NCBI GenBank assembly: GCA_910575255.1
Contig: CAJTEM010000018.1
Coordinates: forward strand, 42,220-106,219
DNA: 64,000 bases
Direction: 5' to 3'
DNA from: Lachnospiraceae bacterium
GTDB taxonomy: Bacteria > Bacillota > Clostridia > Lachnospirales > Lachnospiraceae
This document shows positions 43,503 to 53,100 of this stretch, piece by piece (within the stretch, counting starts at the first letter, position 1; every line of letters starts with the position of its first letter). A program made the translations under genes and the position numbers. The notes below the pieces were generated by a model that saw nothing but the letters and a program-made list of their open reading frames with translations, was not told where the DNA came from and did no database searches.

Positions 43503-44123
43503 TTACACAGATATATTCTCTCCCTTAAGTCCCAGAAAGCTTCCCTCAGGCAGGCCTCCCTCCGGATGACCGATCAGCCATTTGTTGCAGGCAGTCTGCA
43601 GCTTTTCCTCTCCGCTTCTCACAGCCGGCTTTTTCACCAATGGTCCGTTGGTTCCTCTCGGAAGAACCACCACGCAGCGAAAACCATCTTCCCCGGCCTG
43701 GCAGGGCGCATAATGAAGGGTTGTGGCATAGACTTCAATCATGGTCCCTGACGGAACCAGAAATGCCTTCACCGCAGAAGTATCCAGCGTATAGTCCGCC
43801 TCCACATCCTGCAGTCTCCCTAACAGAAGAATCAGATCTCCCACCGCCACATTCACTTCCGAATCCCGGTGGTATTCCAGCGCATTCAGTTTCTGGTTAT
43901 GGCCGTTGCAGTAGCCGATCTGGATCGGCATTCCGCCAAAAACGCCTTCGGCCAGTTCCTCTGCCGCTGAGACCTTCTCAAGCTCCGGCACCGAAGCCAC
44001 ATACACCACATCCTCCGGTACCGGTGTCTTCTTCATCTCCCCGATCAGCTCCTCCAGCCCATATCCCGGAATCACTCTCCCATACTCTTTAAATTCCGGG
44101 TCCTTTACCTGATAAATCCTCAT
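43503..44123 (-). CDS. DUF4867 cupin-like protein (possible sugar isomerase)
   Basis: Product of 206 residues. The sequence MRIYQVKDPEFKEYGRVI..., GYCNGHNQKLNALEYHRDSEVNVAVGDLILLLG and LPRGTNGP is the DUF4867 pattern, a cupin-like barrel with His/Glu candidates in NALEYHRDSE for metal binding. Members occur with FucI-like isomerases and xylulokinases in gut Firmicutes; I recall the family as a sugar isomerase in transaldolase-type sulfoglycolysis, which I cannot check. Here it lies 24 bp after xylB and 121 bp before the FucI-like gene. Confidence 0.75.
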   Translation of the reverse strand: MRIYQVKDPEFKEYGRVIPGYGLEELIGEMKKTPVPEDVVYVASVPELEKVSAAEELAEGVFGGMPIQIGYCNGHNQKLNALEYHRDSEVNVAVGDLILLLGRLQDVEADYTLDTSAVKAFLVPSGTMIEVYATTLHYAPCQAGEDGFRCVVVLPRGTNGPLVKKPAVRSGEEKLQTACNKWLIGHPEGGLPEGSFLGLKGENISV

Positions 44124-44147
44124 GGCTTTCCTCCCGTATTCTTTGTT

Positions 44148-45659
44148 CTACATCTTTGCCAGTTCCTTAAAATTTTCCTTAAGGCTCTGATACAGCTGAT
44201 GATACTTTTCATAGACCTGGGCCTGCTCCTTCTTTGGACCGGTGCTGCTCTTTTCCTCAATCAACTGGTCACAGGCCGTCTCCACATCTGGATAAATCCC
44301 GCAGCCAACGCCTGCCAGGATCGCCGCCCCTAAGGCCGGTCCCTCCTCCTGGCACACTGTCTTCACCGGACAGCGATACAGATCTGCCAGCATCTGCCGC
44401 CAGACCGGACTCTTTCCTCCTCCTCCGCAGGCCATCATTTTATCCACCTCAATCCCCATCTCCTGCAGAATCTCATTGCAGTCACAGAGAGAATAGGCCA
44501 CGCCTTCCATTACCGCCCGCAAAAGATGTTTTTTCTGATGAATTGCAGAAAGTCCGAAGAAGACTCCCCGGCAGTCCGCATCCAGATGAGGAGTTCTTTC
44601 TCCCATCAGATAGGGTAAATAAAGCAGCCGGTCACTGCCAGCCGGCACGGTGGCCACCTCCTCATTGATCCGGTCATATACATCTCTTCCCTCCGCCTCG
44701 GCTCTGGCGGAATAATCCTGACAGAACTGATCCTTGAACCATTTTAAAGACAATCCGGCTCCCTGAGTAACTCCCATTACATGCCAGGCCCCCGGCACAG
44801 CACAGCAACAGGTATGGACCCGCCCCTTCGGATCAATGGCCACTTTATTGCTGTGAGCAAACACCACCCCCGAAGTACCGATGGTGGTAAAAGCCCTTCC
44901 GTCCCGAACCACGCCGGTTCCCACCGCAGCAGCTGCATTATCTCCGGCTCCGCCTACCACTCTGGTCTCTGTGGTCAGTCCGGTCCTCTCGGCCGCCTCC
45001 CGGGTAAGCCTCCCCGTAACCTGACAGGATTCATACACATCCCCCAGAAGAGACCGGTCAATATCCAGCACCTTTAAAACCTCATCCGACCAGTCACGGG
45101 CCGGTACATCAAGAAGCTGCATTCCACTGGCATCGCTGACCTCTGTGGCAAAAGCCCCGGTCAGGGTATAGCGGATATAATCCTTGGGAAGAAGGATGTG
45201 ATGACAGCGTCTGTAATTCTCCGGCTCATTCTTTTTTACCCACAAAATCTTGGCGGCCGTCCATCCGGTCAGGGGCGGATTGGCCGTGATCTCAATCCAT
45301 TTCTCCCGGGGCATCCGCTTTAACATGTCTTCTACTTCCGCCCCTGTTCTCTGGTCGCACCAGATAATCGAAGGACGAATCACCTCCCCCTTCTCATCCA
45401 GCATAACCAGCCCATGCATTTGCCCGGAAATACCGATTCCCTTAATGTCCTCTAAAGCCCCGTCAAAACGCTCCACCACCTCCTTGATGGCGGCAAAAAC
45501 CGCATCCCGCCAATCCTCCGGACGCTGCTCCGCCCAGCCGTTTTGAGGCTGATATAAGGGATAGGCCAGAGATGCTGAGGCAATCACATTTCCCGCCTCA
45601 TCAAACAGTACGGTTTTTGTCGCTGAGGTACCTACATCAATTCCAATTAAATAGTTCAT
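44148..45659 (-). CDS. xylB: Xylulokinase
   Basis: Product of 503 residues, FGGY family: N-terminal phosphate loop YLIGIDVGTSATKTVLFDE, substrate region GIGISGQMHGLVMLDEKGEVIRPSIIWCDQRT, C-terminal ATP site GVAYSLCDCNEILQEMG and ACGGGGKSPVWRQMLADL. The QMHG motif is typical of xylulokinases. Phosphorylates D-xylulose to D-xylulose 5-phosphate. SD AGGAGAAG. Directly downstream of the transketolase relic. Confidence 0.94.
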   Translation of the reverse strand: MNYLIGIDVGTSATKTVLFDEAGNVIASASLAYPLYQPQNGWAEQRPEDWRDAVFAAIKEVVERFDGALEDIKGIGISGQMHGLVMLDEKGEVIRPSIIWCDQRTGAEVEDMLKRMPREKWIEITANPPLTGWTAAKILWVKKNEPENYRRCHHILLPKDYIRYTLTGAFATEVSDASGMQLLDVPARDWSDEVLKVLDIDRSLLGDVYESCQVTGRLTREAAERTGLTTETRVVGGAGDNAAAAVGTGVVRDGRAFTTIGTSGVVFAHSNKVAIDPKGRVHTCCCAVPGAWHVMGVTQGAGLSLKWFKDQFCQDYSARAEAEGRDVYDRINEEVATVPAGSDRLLYLPYLMGERTPHLDADCRGVFFGLSAIHQKKHLLRAVMEGVAYSLCDCNEILQEMGIEVDKMMACGGGGKSPVWRQMLADLYRCPVKTVCQEEGPALGAAILAGVGCGIYPDVETACDQLIEEKSSTGPKKEQAQVYEKYHQLYQSLKENFKELAKM

Positions 45660-45672
45660 ATTCTTCTCCTGC

Positions 45673-45795
45673 TTACAAACTCTTCACCACATCCGCCACA
45701 TGATCCGACGTAAATCCAAACCGCCTGAAAAGCTCTTCTGCCGCCAGAACCCGGATAGCATTTACCGATTTCTGCTCCAATTGTCTGTTCGTCGC
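45673..45795 (-). pseudogene. Transketolase relic: N- and C-termini fused by internal deletion
   Basis: One minus-strand frame of 40 codons starts ATNRQLEQKSVNAIRVLAA, which is the start of bacterial transketolases (normally continuing D-A-x-x-K-A-N-S-G-H-P-G), and ends EELFRRFGFTSDHVADVVKSL then TAA, which is a transketolase C-terminus. About 600 residues between are gone. A good SD AAGGAGG (45807-45801) remains but no start codon is in frame; the nearby GTG is out of frame. The spot, between GH3 and xylB in a pentose operon, suits a former tkt gene. Confidence 0.72.
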
Positions 45796-45860
45796 ACGAT
45801 CCTCCTTCTATTCTAAATGGTAACCGCTCAATCTTCAATCTCTTTTTGAAATTACGGATT

Positions 45861-47981
45861 TTATCCGATTACCTTCCGGATATCCCGGGAGGAACTGCCC
45901 AGGGCGATCTCTCTGTCCTTCCCATTGCCATGGAGTCGAATCCAAATCTTTTTCTTCTCCCCCGGAGCCAGTTCCACTTTCTCAAAACCTGCCAGAGTCT
46001 GGTAGGGAGCTTTCTTATCTCTCACTCTCTGACGCAGATACACCTGAATCGTCTCTTTTCCTGTCCGTTCTCCCACATTGACAATCTCACAGGTCACAAA
46101 AACCGTTCCCGGCTGTTCTCCCTCTTTCTCTTCCAGCCTGGCCTCCCCATAGGAAAACTCGGTATACGACAATCCGTGTCCAAAACAGAAGTCCGGCTCT
46201 ATCCCAAAGGAATCCAGATAACGATATCCCACAAACACACCTTCCCCATAGCGAACCTTATCACCTCCCGGAAATTCTCCCACACAATGTGCGGAACAGT
46301 CCCTGTGACTCTTGTAAAAACTTTCCGGAAGCTTTCCGGAAGGATTGACCTTTCCAAACAGCACCTCGGCCAGGGCGGTTCCTCCTTCCATACCTGCATA
46401 CCAACACCACACCAGACTGTGTGCCTGATCAATCCACTGCCCCATCTCCACCGAACTTCCGCCCTGCAGCACCGTAATCATATCCGGCCGGACCTTTAAC
46501 AGTTCACAGATCAGTTCATCCTGCTCATAGGGAAGCTTCATATCCGGCCGGTCGCTGCCCTCGCTGTCCTGATCGTGGTTTAAACCTCCCACGAAAATCA
46601 CCTGATCATATTCCTTTGACGCTGCCAGTTTTACCGCCTGCTGCCGCAGAATCCGACGCTGCTGTCGGGAAGCCTCATCCTCTTTTTGCACCTTTACCAA
46701 GCCGCCGCCGTTTTCCAGGCTTGTTTCCTGCCAGTTGGCCGCAGACACCTTGCCGTCACCGTCCTCATCACTGCCTGCATACACCCGATCTCTGCAATAT
46801 CCCGGCGCAAAATCCACCTGACAGTTTCCTCCCAACAGCTTCTGAATTCCCATGAGAGGCGTAATCTCATATAATGCCTTGATCTCCCCGCTTCCGCCGC
46901 CGTTTGCATGGGTGCAGTCGCCATTGTCTCCCACTACCAGAATCCGGTGACATTTCTCCGGGTTTAACGGCAGATGTCCCTTCTCATTCTTTAAGAGCAC
47001 CACAGACTCCCTTGCTGCATACAGCACGGTCTGCCTGTGCTCCTCCGTATTATAGCAGCCCCGCTTTCTCTCGCCGCCCAGCATATGGAGCCGCATCATC
47101 AGCATCAAAATGTGAATGACCTTTTCATCCACCCGTTCTTCCGGAATCTCGCCTGTTTCCACCAGCTTCTTTAAGGGCTCAGCCAGCTTATACTGATCAA
47201 AATCACTGGTCACGGACATTTCGATATCCAGCTCAGAAAGAGCCGCCAGCCTGGTATCATGAACTCCTCCCCAGTCAGAGACAATCACTCCGTCATAGTC
47301 CCACTCCTCCCGCAGAACCTTCCGCAGCAGAAAATCACTCTGACAACAGTGCTCTCCGTACAGACGATTGTAGGCTCCCATGATCATCAGGGCTCCTCCG
47401 GCTTTCACTGCCTCATAAAAAGCCGGCAGATAGATCTCTCTCAGCACATCCTCATCCACATCCACATCCACCCAGAGGCGCTCGGTCTCCTGGTTGTTTA
47501 CCGCAAAATGCTTCACACAGGCAGCCACATCCCACTGCTGTACTCCCTGAATAAAAGGTGCCGCCAATTCACCGGTAAGATAAGGGTCCTCGCTGAAATA
47601 TTCAAAATTTCTTCCACAGAGAGGACTTCTCTTGATATTGATTCCCGGGCCCAGGATCACATCCTTGCCCCGGCCCCTGGCCTCCGCCCCCAGTACAGAC
47701 CCGGCCTCACCGGCCAGCTTGCGGTTCCAGGTGGCGGCAAGGGCGCTGCAGCAGGGCAGATAAGTGACAAAATCATTATTGTGCCCAATGGCCTTCCAGG
47801 AATCCGGCTCAAAATCCTGCCGCACTCCCATGGTGCTGTCCGACATCCGCAAAGGCGGAATACCCAGCCGCTCTACCCCTTGTGTAGCAAACAGTTCCGC
47901 GCCATGAATCATGCCGATTTTTTCCTCCAGCGTCAGCTGCGCCGCCAGGGCCTCCGCCCTGTCTCTTAACTCTTTCTTCAT
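45861..47981 (-). CDS. GH3 beta-glucosidase (or beta-xylosidase)
   Basis: Product of 706 residues, no signal peptide, so cytoplasmic. GH3 TIM barrel with KHFAVNNQETERLWVDVDVDEDVLREIYLPAF and nucleophile Asp236 in VIVSDWGGVHD; (alpha/beta)6 domain with LLKNEKGHLPLNPEKCHRILVVGDNG; C-terminal fibronectin-III-like domain (GKETIQVYLRQRV). It removes terminal beta-glucose from oligosaccharides. With the GH31 enzyme 67 bp upstream it would dismantle xyloglucan oligosaccharides stepwise from the non-reducing end. Confidence 0.93.
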   Translation of the reverse strand: MKKELRDRAEALAAQLTLEEKIGMIHGAELFATQGVERLGIPPLRMSDSTMGVRQDFEPDSWKAIGHNNDFVTYLPCCSALAATWNRKLAGEAGSVLGAEARGRGKDVILGPGINIKRSPLCGRNFEYFSEDPYLTGELAAPFIQGVQQWDVAACVKHFAVNNQETERLWVDVDVDEDVLREIYLPAFYEAVKAGGALMIMGAYNRLYGEHCCQSDFLLRKVLREEWDYDGVIVSDWGGVHDTRLAALSELDIEMSVTSDFDQYKLAEPLKKLVETGEIPEERVDEKVIHILMLMMRLHMLGGERKRGCYNTEEHRQTVLYAARESVVLLKNEKGHLPLNPEKCHRILVVGDNGDCTHANGGGSGEIKALYEITPLMGIQKLLGGNCQVDFAPGYCRDRVYAGSDEDGDGKVSAANWQETSLENGGGLVKVQKEDEASRQQRRILRQQAVKLAASKEYDQVIFVGGLNHDQDSEGSDRPDMKLPYEQDELICELLKVRPDMITVLQGGSSVEMGQWIDQAHSLVWCWYAGMEGGTALAEVLFGKVNPSGKLPESFYKSHRDCSAHCVGEFPGGDKVRYGEGVFVGYRYLDSFGIEPDFCFGHGLSYTEFSYGEARLEEKEGEQPGTVFVTCEIVNVGERTGKETIQVYLRQRVRDKKAPYQTLAGFEKVELAPGEKKKIWIRLHGNGKDREIALGSSSRDIRKVIG

Positions 47982-48048
47982 TCCTTACCTCCCACCGTAA
48001 TCCGAAATTTCTCTTCCTGGTAAATTTTCTCAAGTTCTTCCGAAACTT

Positions 48049-50148
48049 CTAAAATTTTCTCTTCTCGATAGTACCTTCCAGGGCTTTTTCGGCATTCACA
48101 CATCCAGGCGCCACTAAAATCTCACTTCCTCCGCGAACCCACAGAGGGATGGACAGATAGCCATGTTTCTCCCGTCTCCACACGCCGCCCTGCGCCCGCT
48201 CACCGGTCAGGTAATTGACCCACTCTCCCTGAGGCAGGTAATATTCGGCAATTCCTTCCGAATTAAAAATAGGAGCTACTAAAAGACTGTCTCCCAGCAT
48301 GTACTGGCGGTCCAGATAACGGCAGTTGGGATCCTCCTCAAACTCCAGCGCCATGCTGCGCATCAGCGGAATCCCTGTCTGGCTGGTCTTTTCTGCCTGC
48401 TCATACAGATAAGGCACCAGCTCCAGCTTCAGCCGGGTGAAGAAACGAAGCACATCCACGGCCTCCTCGTCATACACCCATGGTACCCGGTAGGAGGTGC
48501 TTCCATGGAGCCGGCTGTGAGTGGACAAAAGCCCGAAGGCTGCCCAGCGCTTATATACGTCCGCCGTGGACTGCTGCTCAAAGCCGCCGATATCATGACT
48601 CCAATACCCAAAACCGCTTGAGGTCAGGGACAGCCCGCCCCGCAGGCTCTCCGCCATAGACTCATAGCTAGACCAGCAGTCCCCTCCCCAGTGAACCGGG
48701 AACTTCTGCCCCCCTGCCGTAGCAGACCGGGCAAAAACCATTGCCTCCTCATGCCCTTTTTTCTTTTCCAACACCTCATACACAACCTTGTTATAAAGAT
48801 AGGTATAGAAATTGTGCATCTTCTTTGGGTCTGCTCCGTTTGCATACATTACCTCCGTGGGAATTCTCTCACCGAAGTCCGTCTTAAAGCAGTCCACTCC
48901 CATATCGATCAGCTGCGCCAGCTTATCCTGATACCACTTTGCTGCCTCCGGACTGGTGAAATCCACAACCGCCAGCCCCGGCTGCCACATATCCCACTGC
49001 CACACATCTCCGTCCGGCCGCCGGATGAAGTATCCTTTCTCCATCCCTTCCTCAAACAGCGCCGACTCCTGCGCAATATAAGGATTAATCCACACACAGA
49101 TTTTAATTCCCTTGGCCCTGATCCTTGACAGCATTCCCTCCGGATCCGGGAACACCCGCTCATCCCAGATAAAATCCGTCCAGTGGAATTCCCGCATCCA
49201 GAAGCAGTCAAAATGGAATACGCTTAAAGGAATTCCTCTCTCTTCCATCCCGTCAATAAAGCTCATCACGGTCTTTTCATCATAATCCGTGGTAAAAGAG
49301 GTGGACAGCCACAGCCCGAAGCTATAGGGCGGAGTAAGAGCCGGCTTTCCGGTCAGATCCGTATAGCGGACCAGCACCTCCTTCATGGACGCCCCGCCCA
49401 TGACGAAATAGTCCAGGTTCTCGCCCTCCACGGAAAATCCCAGCTTGGACACCTGCTCCGTTCCCACCTCAAACTCCACCCTCTCCGGGTGATTGACAAA
49501 CACCCCATATCCCCGGTCTGACAGATAAAACGGGATGTTCTTATAGGACTGCTCCGTGCTGGTTCCTCCGTCCTCATTCCAGACAGACACAGACTGTCCA
49601 TTCTTAACCAGAGGTGTAAAACGCTCTCCCAGACCATAGATCAGCTCGCCCACGGAAAGCCCCAGCTGCTGGTTCATCCAGGCTTCCTTCTTCTCATGCA
49701 CATCGTAGGCCATCCCGGTCCAGTGTCCCCGGATATACGCCAGATCCTTGCCCTCACAGCGGGTCAGCACTTTCCCGTCCCGCTCATAAACCATAGAAGC
49801 ATCCCTCAGGTCGATGGTCAGGCTCATGCATCCATCCATTACCCGCAGAAGATTGTCTTCCTCCTCCACACTGATGGGCCTGTTTTGATCCATATTCAAC
49901 TCAAACTCTGGTTCTCTTTTCCGAATTCCTTTATGATGGACCACCTGCACCCGAAAGGTCTCCGGCGCCGGAACCGTAATCCGGATGCTGAGATTCACCC
50001 CATCCAGGGTATCTCCTTTTTTCACAATTTTCCTTGCCGGAGCACACAGCTCCAGAGAACTCTCTGTCTTTCTCACCTCGTAGATTTCCTGAGGCGAAAA
50101 TCCCGCAAACCCTTCCTTCAAAAGCCAGCAGCCGTTATGAAATTTCAT
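48049..50148 (-). CDS. yicI: GH31 alpha-xylosidase, YicI-like
   Basis: Product of 699 residues, cytoplasmic. The nucleophile is Asp424 in CFKTDFGERIPT and the acid/base Asp490 in PVHWGGDCWSSY, the same spacing and wording as E. coli YicI (D416/D482). LSVFHFDCFWMREFHWTDFIWD is also YicI-like and separates it from alpha-glucosidases and sulfoquinovosidases. It releases alpha-1,6-linked xylose from xyloglucan oligosaccharides (isoprimeverose). Starts after the GH5 gene with a 92-bp gap. Confidence 0.92.
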   Translation of the reverse strand: MKFHNGCWLLKEGFAGFSPQEIYEVRKTESSLELCAPARKIVKKGDTLDGVNLSIRITVPAPETFRVQVVHHKGIRKREPEFELNMDQNRPISVEEEDNLLRVMDGCMSLTIDLRDASMVYERDGKVLTRCEGKDLAYIRGHWTGMAYDVHEKKEAWMNQQLGLSVGELIYGLGERFTPLVKNGQSVSVWNEDGGTSTEQSYKNIPFYLSDRGYGVFVNHPERVEFEVGTEQVSKLGFSVEGENLDYFVMGGASMKEVLVRYTDLTGKPALTPPYSFGLWLSTSFTTDYDEKTVMSFIDGMEERGIPLSVFHFDCFWMREFHWTDFIWDERVFPDPEGMLSRIRAKGIKICVWINPYIAQESALFEEGMEKGYFIRRPDGDVWQWDMWQPGLAVVDFTSPEAAKWYQDKLAQLIDMGVDCFKTDFGERIPTEVMYANGADPKKMHNFYTYLYNKVVYEVLEKKKGHEEAMVFARSATAGGQKFPVHWGGDCWSSYESMAESLRGGLSLTSSGFGYWSHDIGGFEQQSTADVYKRWAAFGLLSTHSRLHGSTSYRVPWVYDEEAVDVLRFFTRLKLELVPYLYEQAEKTSQTGIPLMRSMALEFEEDPNCRYLDRQYMLGDSLLVAPIFNSEGIAEYYLPQGEWVNYLTGERAQGGVWRREKHGYLSIPLWVRGGSEILVAPGCVNAEKALEGTIEKRKF

Positions 50149-50240
50149 TGTACAATCTTCCTTTCTTTACAAAATAACATCAGATTTTCTGTGTCGCTGT
50201 TTCCTATGTCGCCATTTCCTGTTTCAGTTTTTCCCCATCT

Positions 50241-52100
50241 CTACTCCATTGGCCCATAATGAAAGGTGATCTCCAGGGTCTTCATTCCCTTCCAGGCCTC
50301 TTCTCCGATAACCACCGGTGAAGCTTCTCCTGTTTCCTTGTTGGCCACTCTGGATTCCTCTGGGTTAAAACTTGCCCACCGGTTGTACAGATTCACCCTG
50401 GTGCAGATTCCGTTATCTGATGTCGTATAAGATTCTGCATCCGGCTCATACTTTTCACCATTGATCCGAATCTCCTGGATTGTAATCACATATCCCGGAT
50501 AAAGGATTTCCCCATTGGCAATCCCCAGAGCTGAAAATCCAACTCCCGCAGCGCTTCCCACAGAAGCCCCGGTTACATCCAGCTTCACTATATAGTCCCC
50601 TTCACCGTCAATTTCTGCGTCCTCTGCCACGATTCCGTCAGTTTTTGACCCCGGTTTGTAGATATCTCCGACACTGTATTCCAGCTTGCCATCGCTGCTG
50701 CTGAACATAATCCATGCGGTCGCCCCATCCAGCTTTGAAACATCCACATTCAAATCCAGAGCCTCCGGAGCCGCTGCCAGGGCGGCCTTAAGCTTCTCCC
50801 GTGCCTGTTCCGCAATCTCATCCCGGGTCATGCCCTCCCGGGCCTTCTCACTATGGCTGCGGTATACCTGCTCCGAAGCCTCGTCCAGAAAACTCAGCTT
50901 ATCGCGAAGAAACAGATTGCTGCAATCCCAGAGCATGGGACAGAAATCCTTCTCGTCACAATTGTTAAGGAAATTCTCAATAAACGCCGCTGTATTGTCC
51001 TTCACCAAGCCGTCCTCGTTAAGCGCCACCGCATACTCCCCGATCACCACACCATATCCCTGTTTGGTGAATTTGGTCATTTTCTCCAGGGTATCATTCT
51101 GCTCCTTATATTCCCCGGCCGACCCCCACTGGGAAACTCCCGCCGTTCCACAGTACCCCCACGGCATATAATAGTGGACAGAGACCATCAGCTTATTCTC
51201 CGCCGTATCCTCTGGCATCACATAACGTTCATCGCAGGTCTTATCAATGTCCGTATTATACCCGGCAATCAGGAGAAAACGCTCTGCATTATTGCCGCCG
51301 GATTTTCTCACCAGATCCACGAATGTCTGGTTAATCCGGTTGGCTGTCTCATAACATTCATCCTCCGACAAGGCACCCGAATCCTCGCACAGATCTACAT
51401 CATTCAGGCGATCCCCCAGCTCCTCGTTTCCGGACTCAAAGATCAGATCCATGGGATAATCCTTAAACCTTTCTGTGATCTGTTCCCATATGGCAGTATA
51501 CATTTCCATGGCCTTTTGCCTGGTATCCTCACTGGAGGAACCGAACATTCCCCACCAGCCGCCGTCCCAGTGGTCATTGATAATCACTGCCATGCCATTA
51601 TCCAGACCGTAACCCACCAGTTCCTCTATCCGGTCCATATAGTCCTGGCCGATCGTATAATCCCCGTTCTCAAAATCCATGGCATTGGTCCAGGCCACCG
51701 GAATTCTTAAGGAATCAAAGCCCATATCTTTCATGGCTTTTACCATCTCCTCTGTAGTCACCGGCTGTCCCCAGTGAGTCTCATATTCCGATACGGCCCG
51801 GCCAACACCAAGATCTGTATGTCCGTAAGCCTCCATGGTATTCCCCAGGTTAATGCCATTGCCCATCCGGCGAGTCATCTCAATCGCCGTCTTCGGAGGA
51901 AGCTTTTCCCCATCTCCTGTATCCTCGCTTCCAGAAGCCTCTCTTTCTGTCTCACTGCTCTGTATCACAGCCTCTGTTGCTGCAGTCGCTTCCTTATTGT
52001 CCGCCGGGGCGCTGCATCCCCCCAGGCATAACCCGGCAGCCGCTGCCAGAACAGAAGCTGCTGCCATTGTCTGAATTCGTCTCATCCAGGATAATTTCAT
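50241..52100 (-). CDS. GH5 endo-beta-glucanase lipoprotein (probable xyloglucanase)
   Basis: Product of 619 residues from the ATG at 52100 (AGGTGGAG upstream). Signal peptide MKLSWMRRIQTMAAASVLAAAAGLCLGGC with lipidated Cys29, acidic linker, GH5 barrel from about residue 70: GINLGNTMEAY, FDSLRIPVAW, acid/base Glu226 in ESGNEELGDR, nucleophile Glu355 in GVVIGEYAV. About residues 455-600 form a beta-rich C-terminal module, probably carbohydrate binding (WIMFSSSDGKLEYSVGDIY). It works on the cell surface and cuts the beta-1,4-glucan backbone; subfamily 4 (xyloglucanase) is suggested by context. Confidence 0.9.
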   Translation of the reverse strand: MKLSWMRRIQTMAAASVLAAAAGLCLGGCSAPADNKEATAATEAVIQSSETEREASGSEDTGDGEKLPPKTAIEMTRRMGNGINLGNTMEAYGHTDLGVGRAVSEYETHWGQPVTTEEMVKAMKDMGFDSLRIPVAWTNAMDFENGDYTIGQDYMDRIEELVGYGLDNGMAVIINDHWDGGWWGMFGSSSEDTRQKAMEMYTAIWEQITERFKDYPMDLIFESGNEELGDRLNDVDLCEDSGALSEDECYETANRINQTFVDLVRKSGGNNAERFLLIAGYNTDIDKTCDERYVMPEDTAENKLMVSVHYYMPWGYCGTAGVSQWGSAGEYKEQNDTLEKMTKFTKQGYGVVIGEYAVALNEDGLVKDNTAAFIENFLNNCDEKDFCPMLWDCSNLFLRDKLSFLDEASEQVYRSHSEKAREGMTRDEIAEQAREKLKAALAAAPEALDLNVDVSKLDGATAWIMFSSSDGKLEYSVGDIYKPGSKTDGIVAEDAEIDGEGDYIVKLDVTGASVGSAAGVGFSALGIANGEILYPGYVITIQEIRINGEKYEPDAESYTTSDNGICTRVNLYNRWASFNPEESRVANKETGEASPVVIGEEAWKGMKTLEITFHYGPME

Positions 52101-52123
52101 GATGCTTTTCTCCACCTTTCTTT

Positions 52124-52149
52124 GTAACCGTTACGCACACTCTATCATA
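52124..52149 (-). promoter_or_regulatory. Candidate promoter -10 and LacI-type operator of the GH5-GH31-GH3 operon
   Basis: Minus strand TATGAT (52149-52144) with a poor -35, followed by the perfect 11-bp palindrome GTAACCGTTAC (52124-52134) at the expected transcript start. A central CG and this position fit a LacI-family repressor. A related half-matching GTAACCGCT occurs at 45820-45828 in front of the transketolase relic. No LacI-type gene is in the window. Confidence 0.55.
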
Positions 52150-52152
52150 CCC

Positions 52153-52494
52153 TCACAAAGAAAAACACCAGAGTTTTTTGCTGATAAATGCCTTTATTTT
52201 TTTATCTTGCTCCTCTGCCAATCCGGCCTCATATTCTGTGATATCGGAGTAACCGACGCCGGACTCGGCGTTGGATTTTACGATCCAGCTTCCCTCCGCC
52301 CGCAAAAGACCCAAAAACATGCTGTGATAAAAGCAGACACTTGGGTTTCGTTCTTTGAAACCCTTGGTGATCGCTTTCCCAACGGGCAAGTTTTCCTTCT
52401 TTTCTTTTTTCATTGCCGTGTCCCGAATACTAATGGACTCTGACAAAAACGCGCCAAACCCTTGTCCCGCATCATGAAAACAAGCATAACTCAC
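52153..52494 (-). pseudogene. Relic of AAA-ATPase-like protein, DUF1703 nuclease domain
   Basis: The 113-codon frame contains LSESISIRDTA and FYHSMFLGLLRAEGSWIVKSNAESGVGYSDI, which matches the PD-(D/E)XK (DUF1703) C-terminal domain of the AAA-ATPase-like family (FYHGFxLGLL...VKSNxESGxGxxDI). The ATPase domain and the end of the nuclease domain, including the ExK part, are missing, and about 25 residues are out of register in the middle. A second relic of the same family lies at 16948-17678 and keeps a different part of the protein. Confidence 0.7.
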
Positions 52495-52589
52495 CTGTGA
52501 TATATCCGATATACCATAATCCGTTGCCTATTTACAATCCAATTGTAATCTTCGGTTCCATTTTTCAGATAAATACTTACCATTCACTA

Positions 52590-53100
52590 CAAAATCCATA
52601 CCATCTGTGAACAGGTAGAAAAATTAGTAAAAAAACAAATGCCGGATTGCGATACAGAACGATTTGCTTCCGGAGAAGAATTGTTAAGGGAAACAAAACG
52701 ATTTGATATTGTATTTCTTGATATACAAATGGATGGCATAAACGGAATACAGGCAGCAAAAACGCTGCGCGATAGAAATTTGCAGAGGTATTTGCCAGGG
52801 CTGTGGAAGAGACAGAAAGGAAAAGAGATTAAGGGAAGAGCCGTTCTTTATTAGGTCAAATGGCAGAACGGTTATTTTGAACCGGGAGCATATTCTATAC
52901 GTTGAAAGCCAAAATCGAATGGTAAATTTTCATACGACAAACGAAAGCTTGGAACTATACTCCGACATGAGAGATTTGGAACAGCAGTTAGGCGGAAATT
53001 TCTATCGCTGTCACAGGGGATATATCGTGAATATGGGACATATTGCCGGGTATGGGAAGGACAGTATATCCCTGACAAATGGAGAAACCATTTGTTTATG
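52590..53100 (+). pseudogene. Relic of LytTR response regulator (AgrA/VirR type)
   Basis: Receiver part: ICEQVEKLVKKQMPDCDTERFASGEELLRETKRFDIVFLDIQMDGINGIQAAKTLRDRN keeps the phosphoacceptor Asp, but the N-terminal acidic pair is missing. After a break near 52790 a second frame gives EEPFFIRSNGRTVILNREHILYVESQNRMVNFHT ... FYRCHRGYIVNMGHIAGYGKDSISLTNGETICL, a LytTR DNA-binding domain cut by a stop at 53098-53100. The C-terminal end of the receiver is deleted. Dead gene. 53101-53376 shows no gene I can support. Confidence 0.8.

Noticed and set aside
41146..50148. Transaldolase sulfoglycolysis (fsa, DUF4867, GH31, sulfonate-type importer nearby)
   Set aside because: The GH31 enzyme has YicI alpha-xylosidase motifs, not those of a sulfoquinovosidase, and xylulokinase, GH5 and GH3 point to xyloglucan. 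Kept only as an alternative to test for DUF4867.
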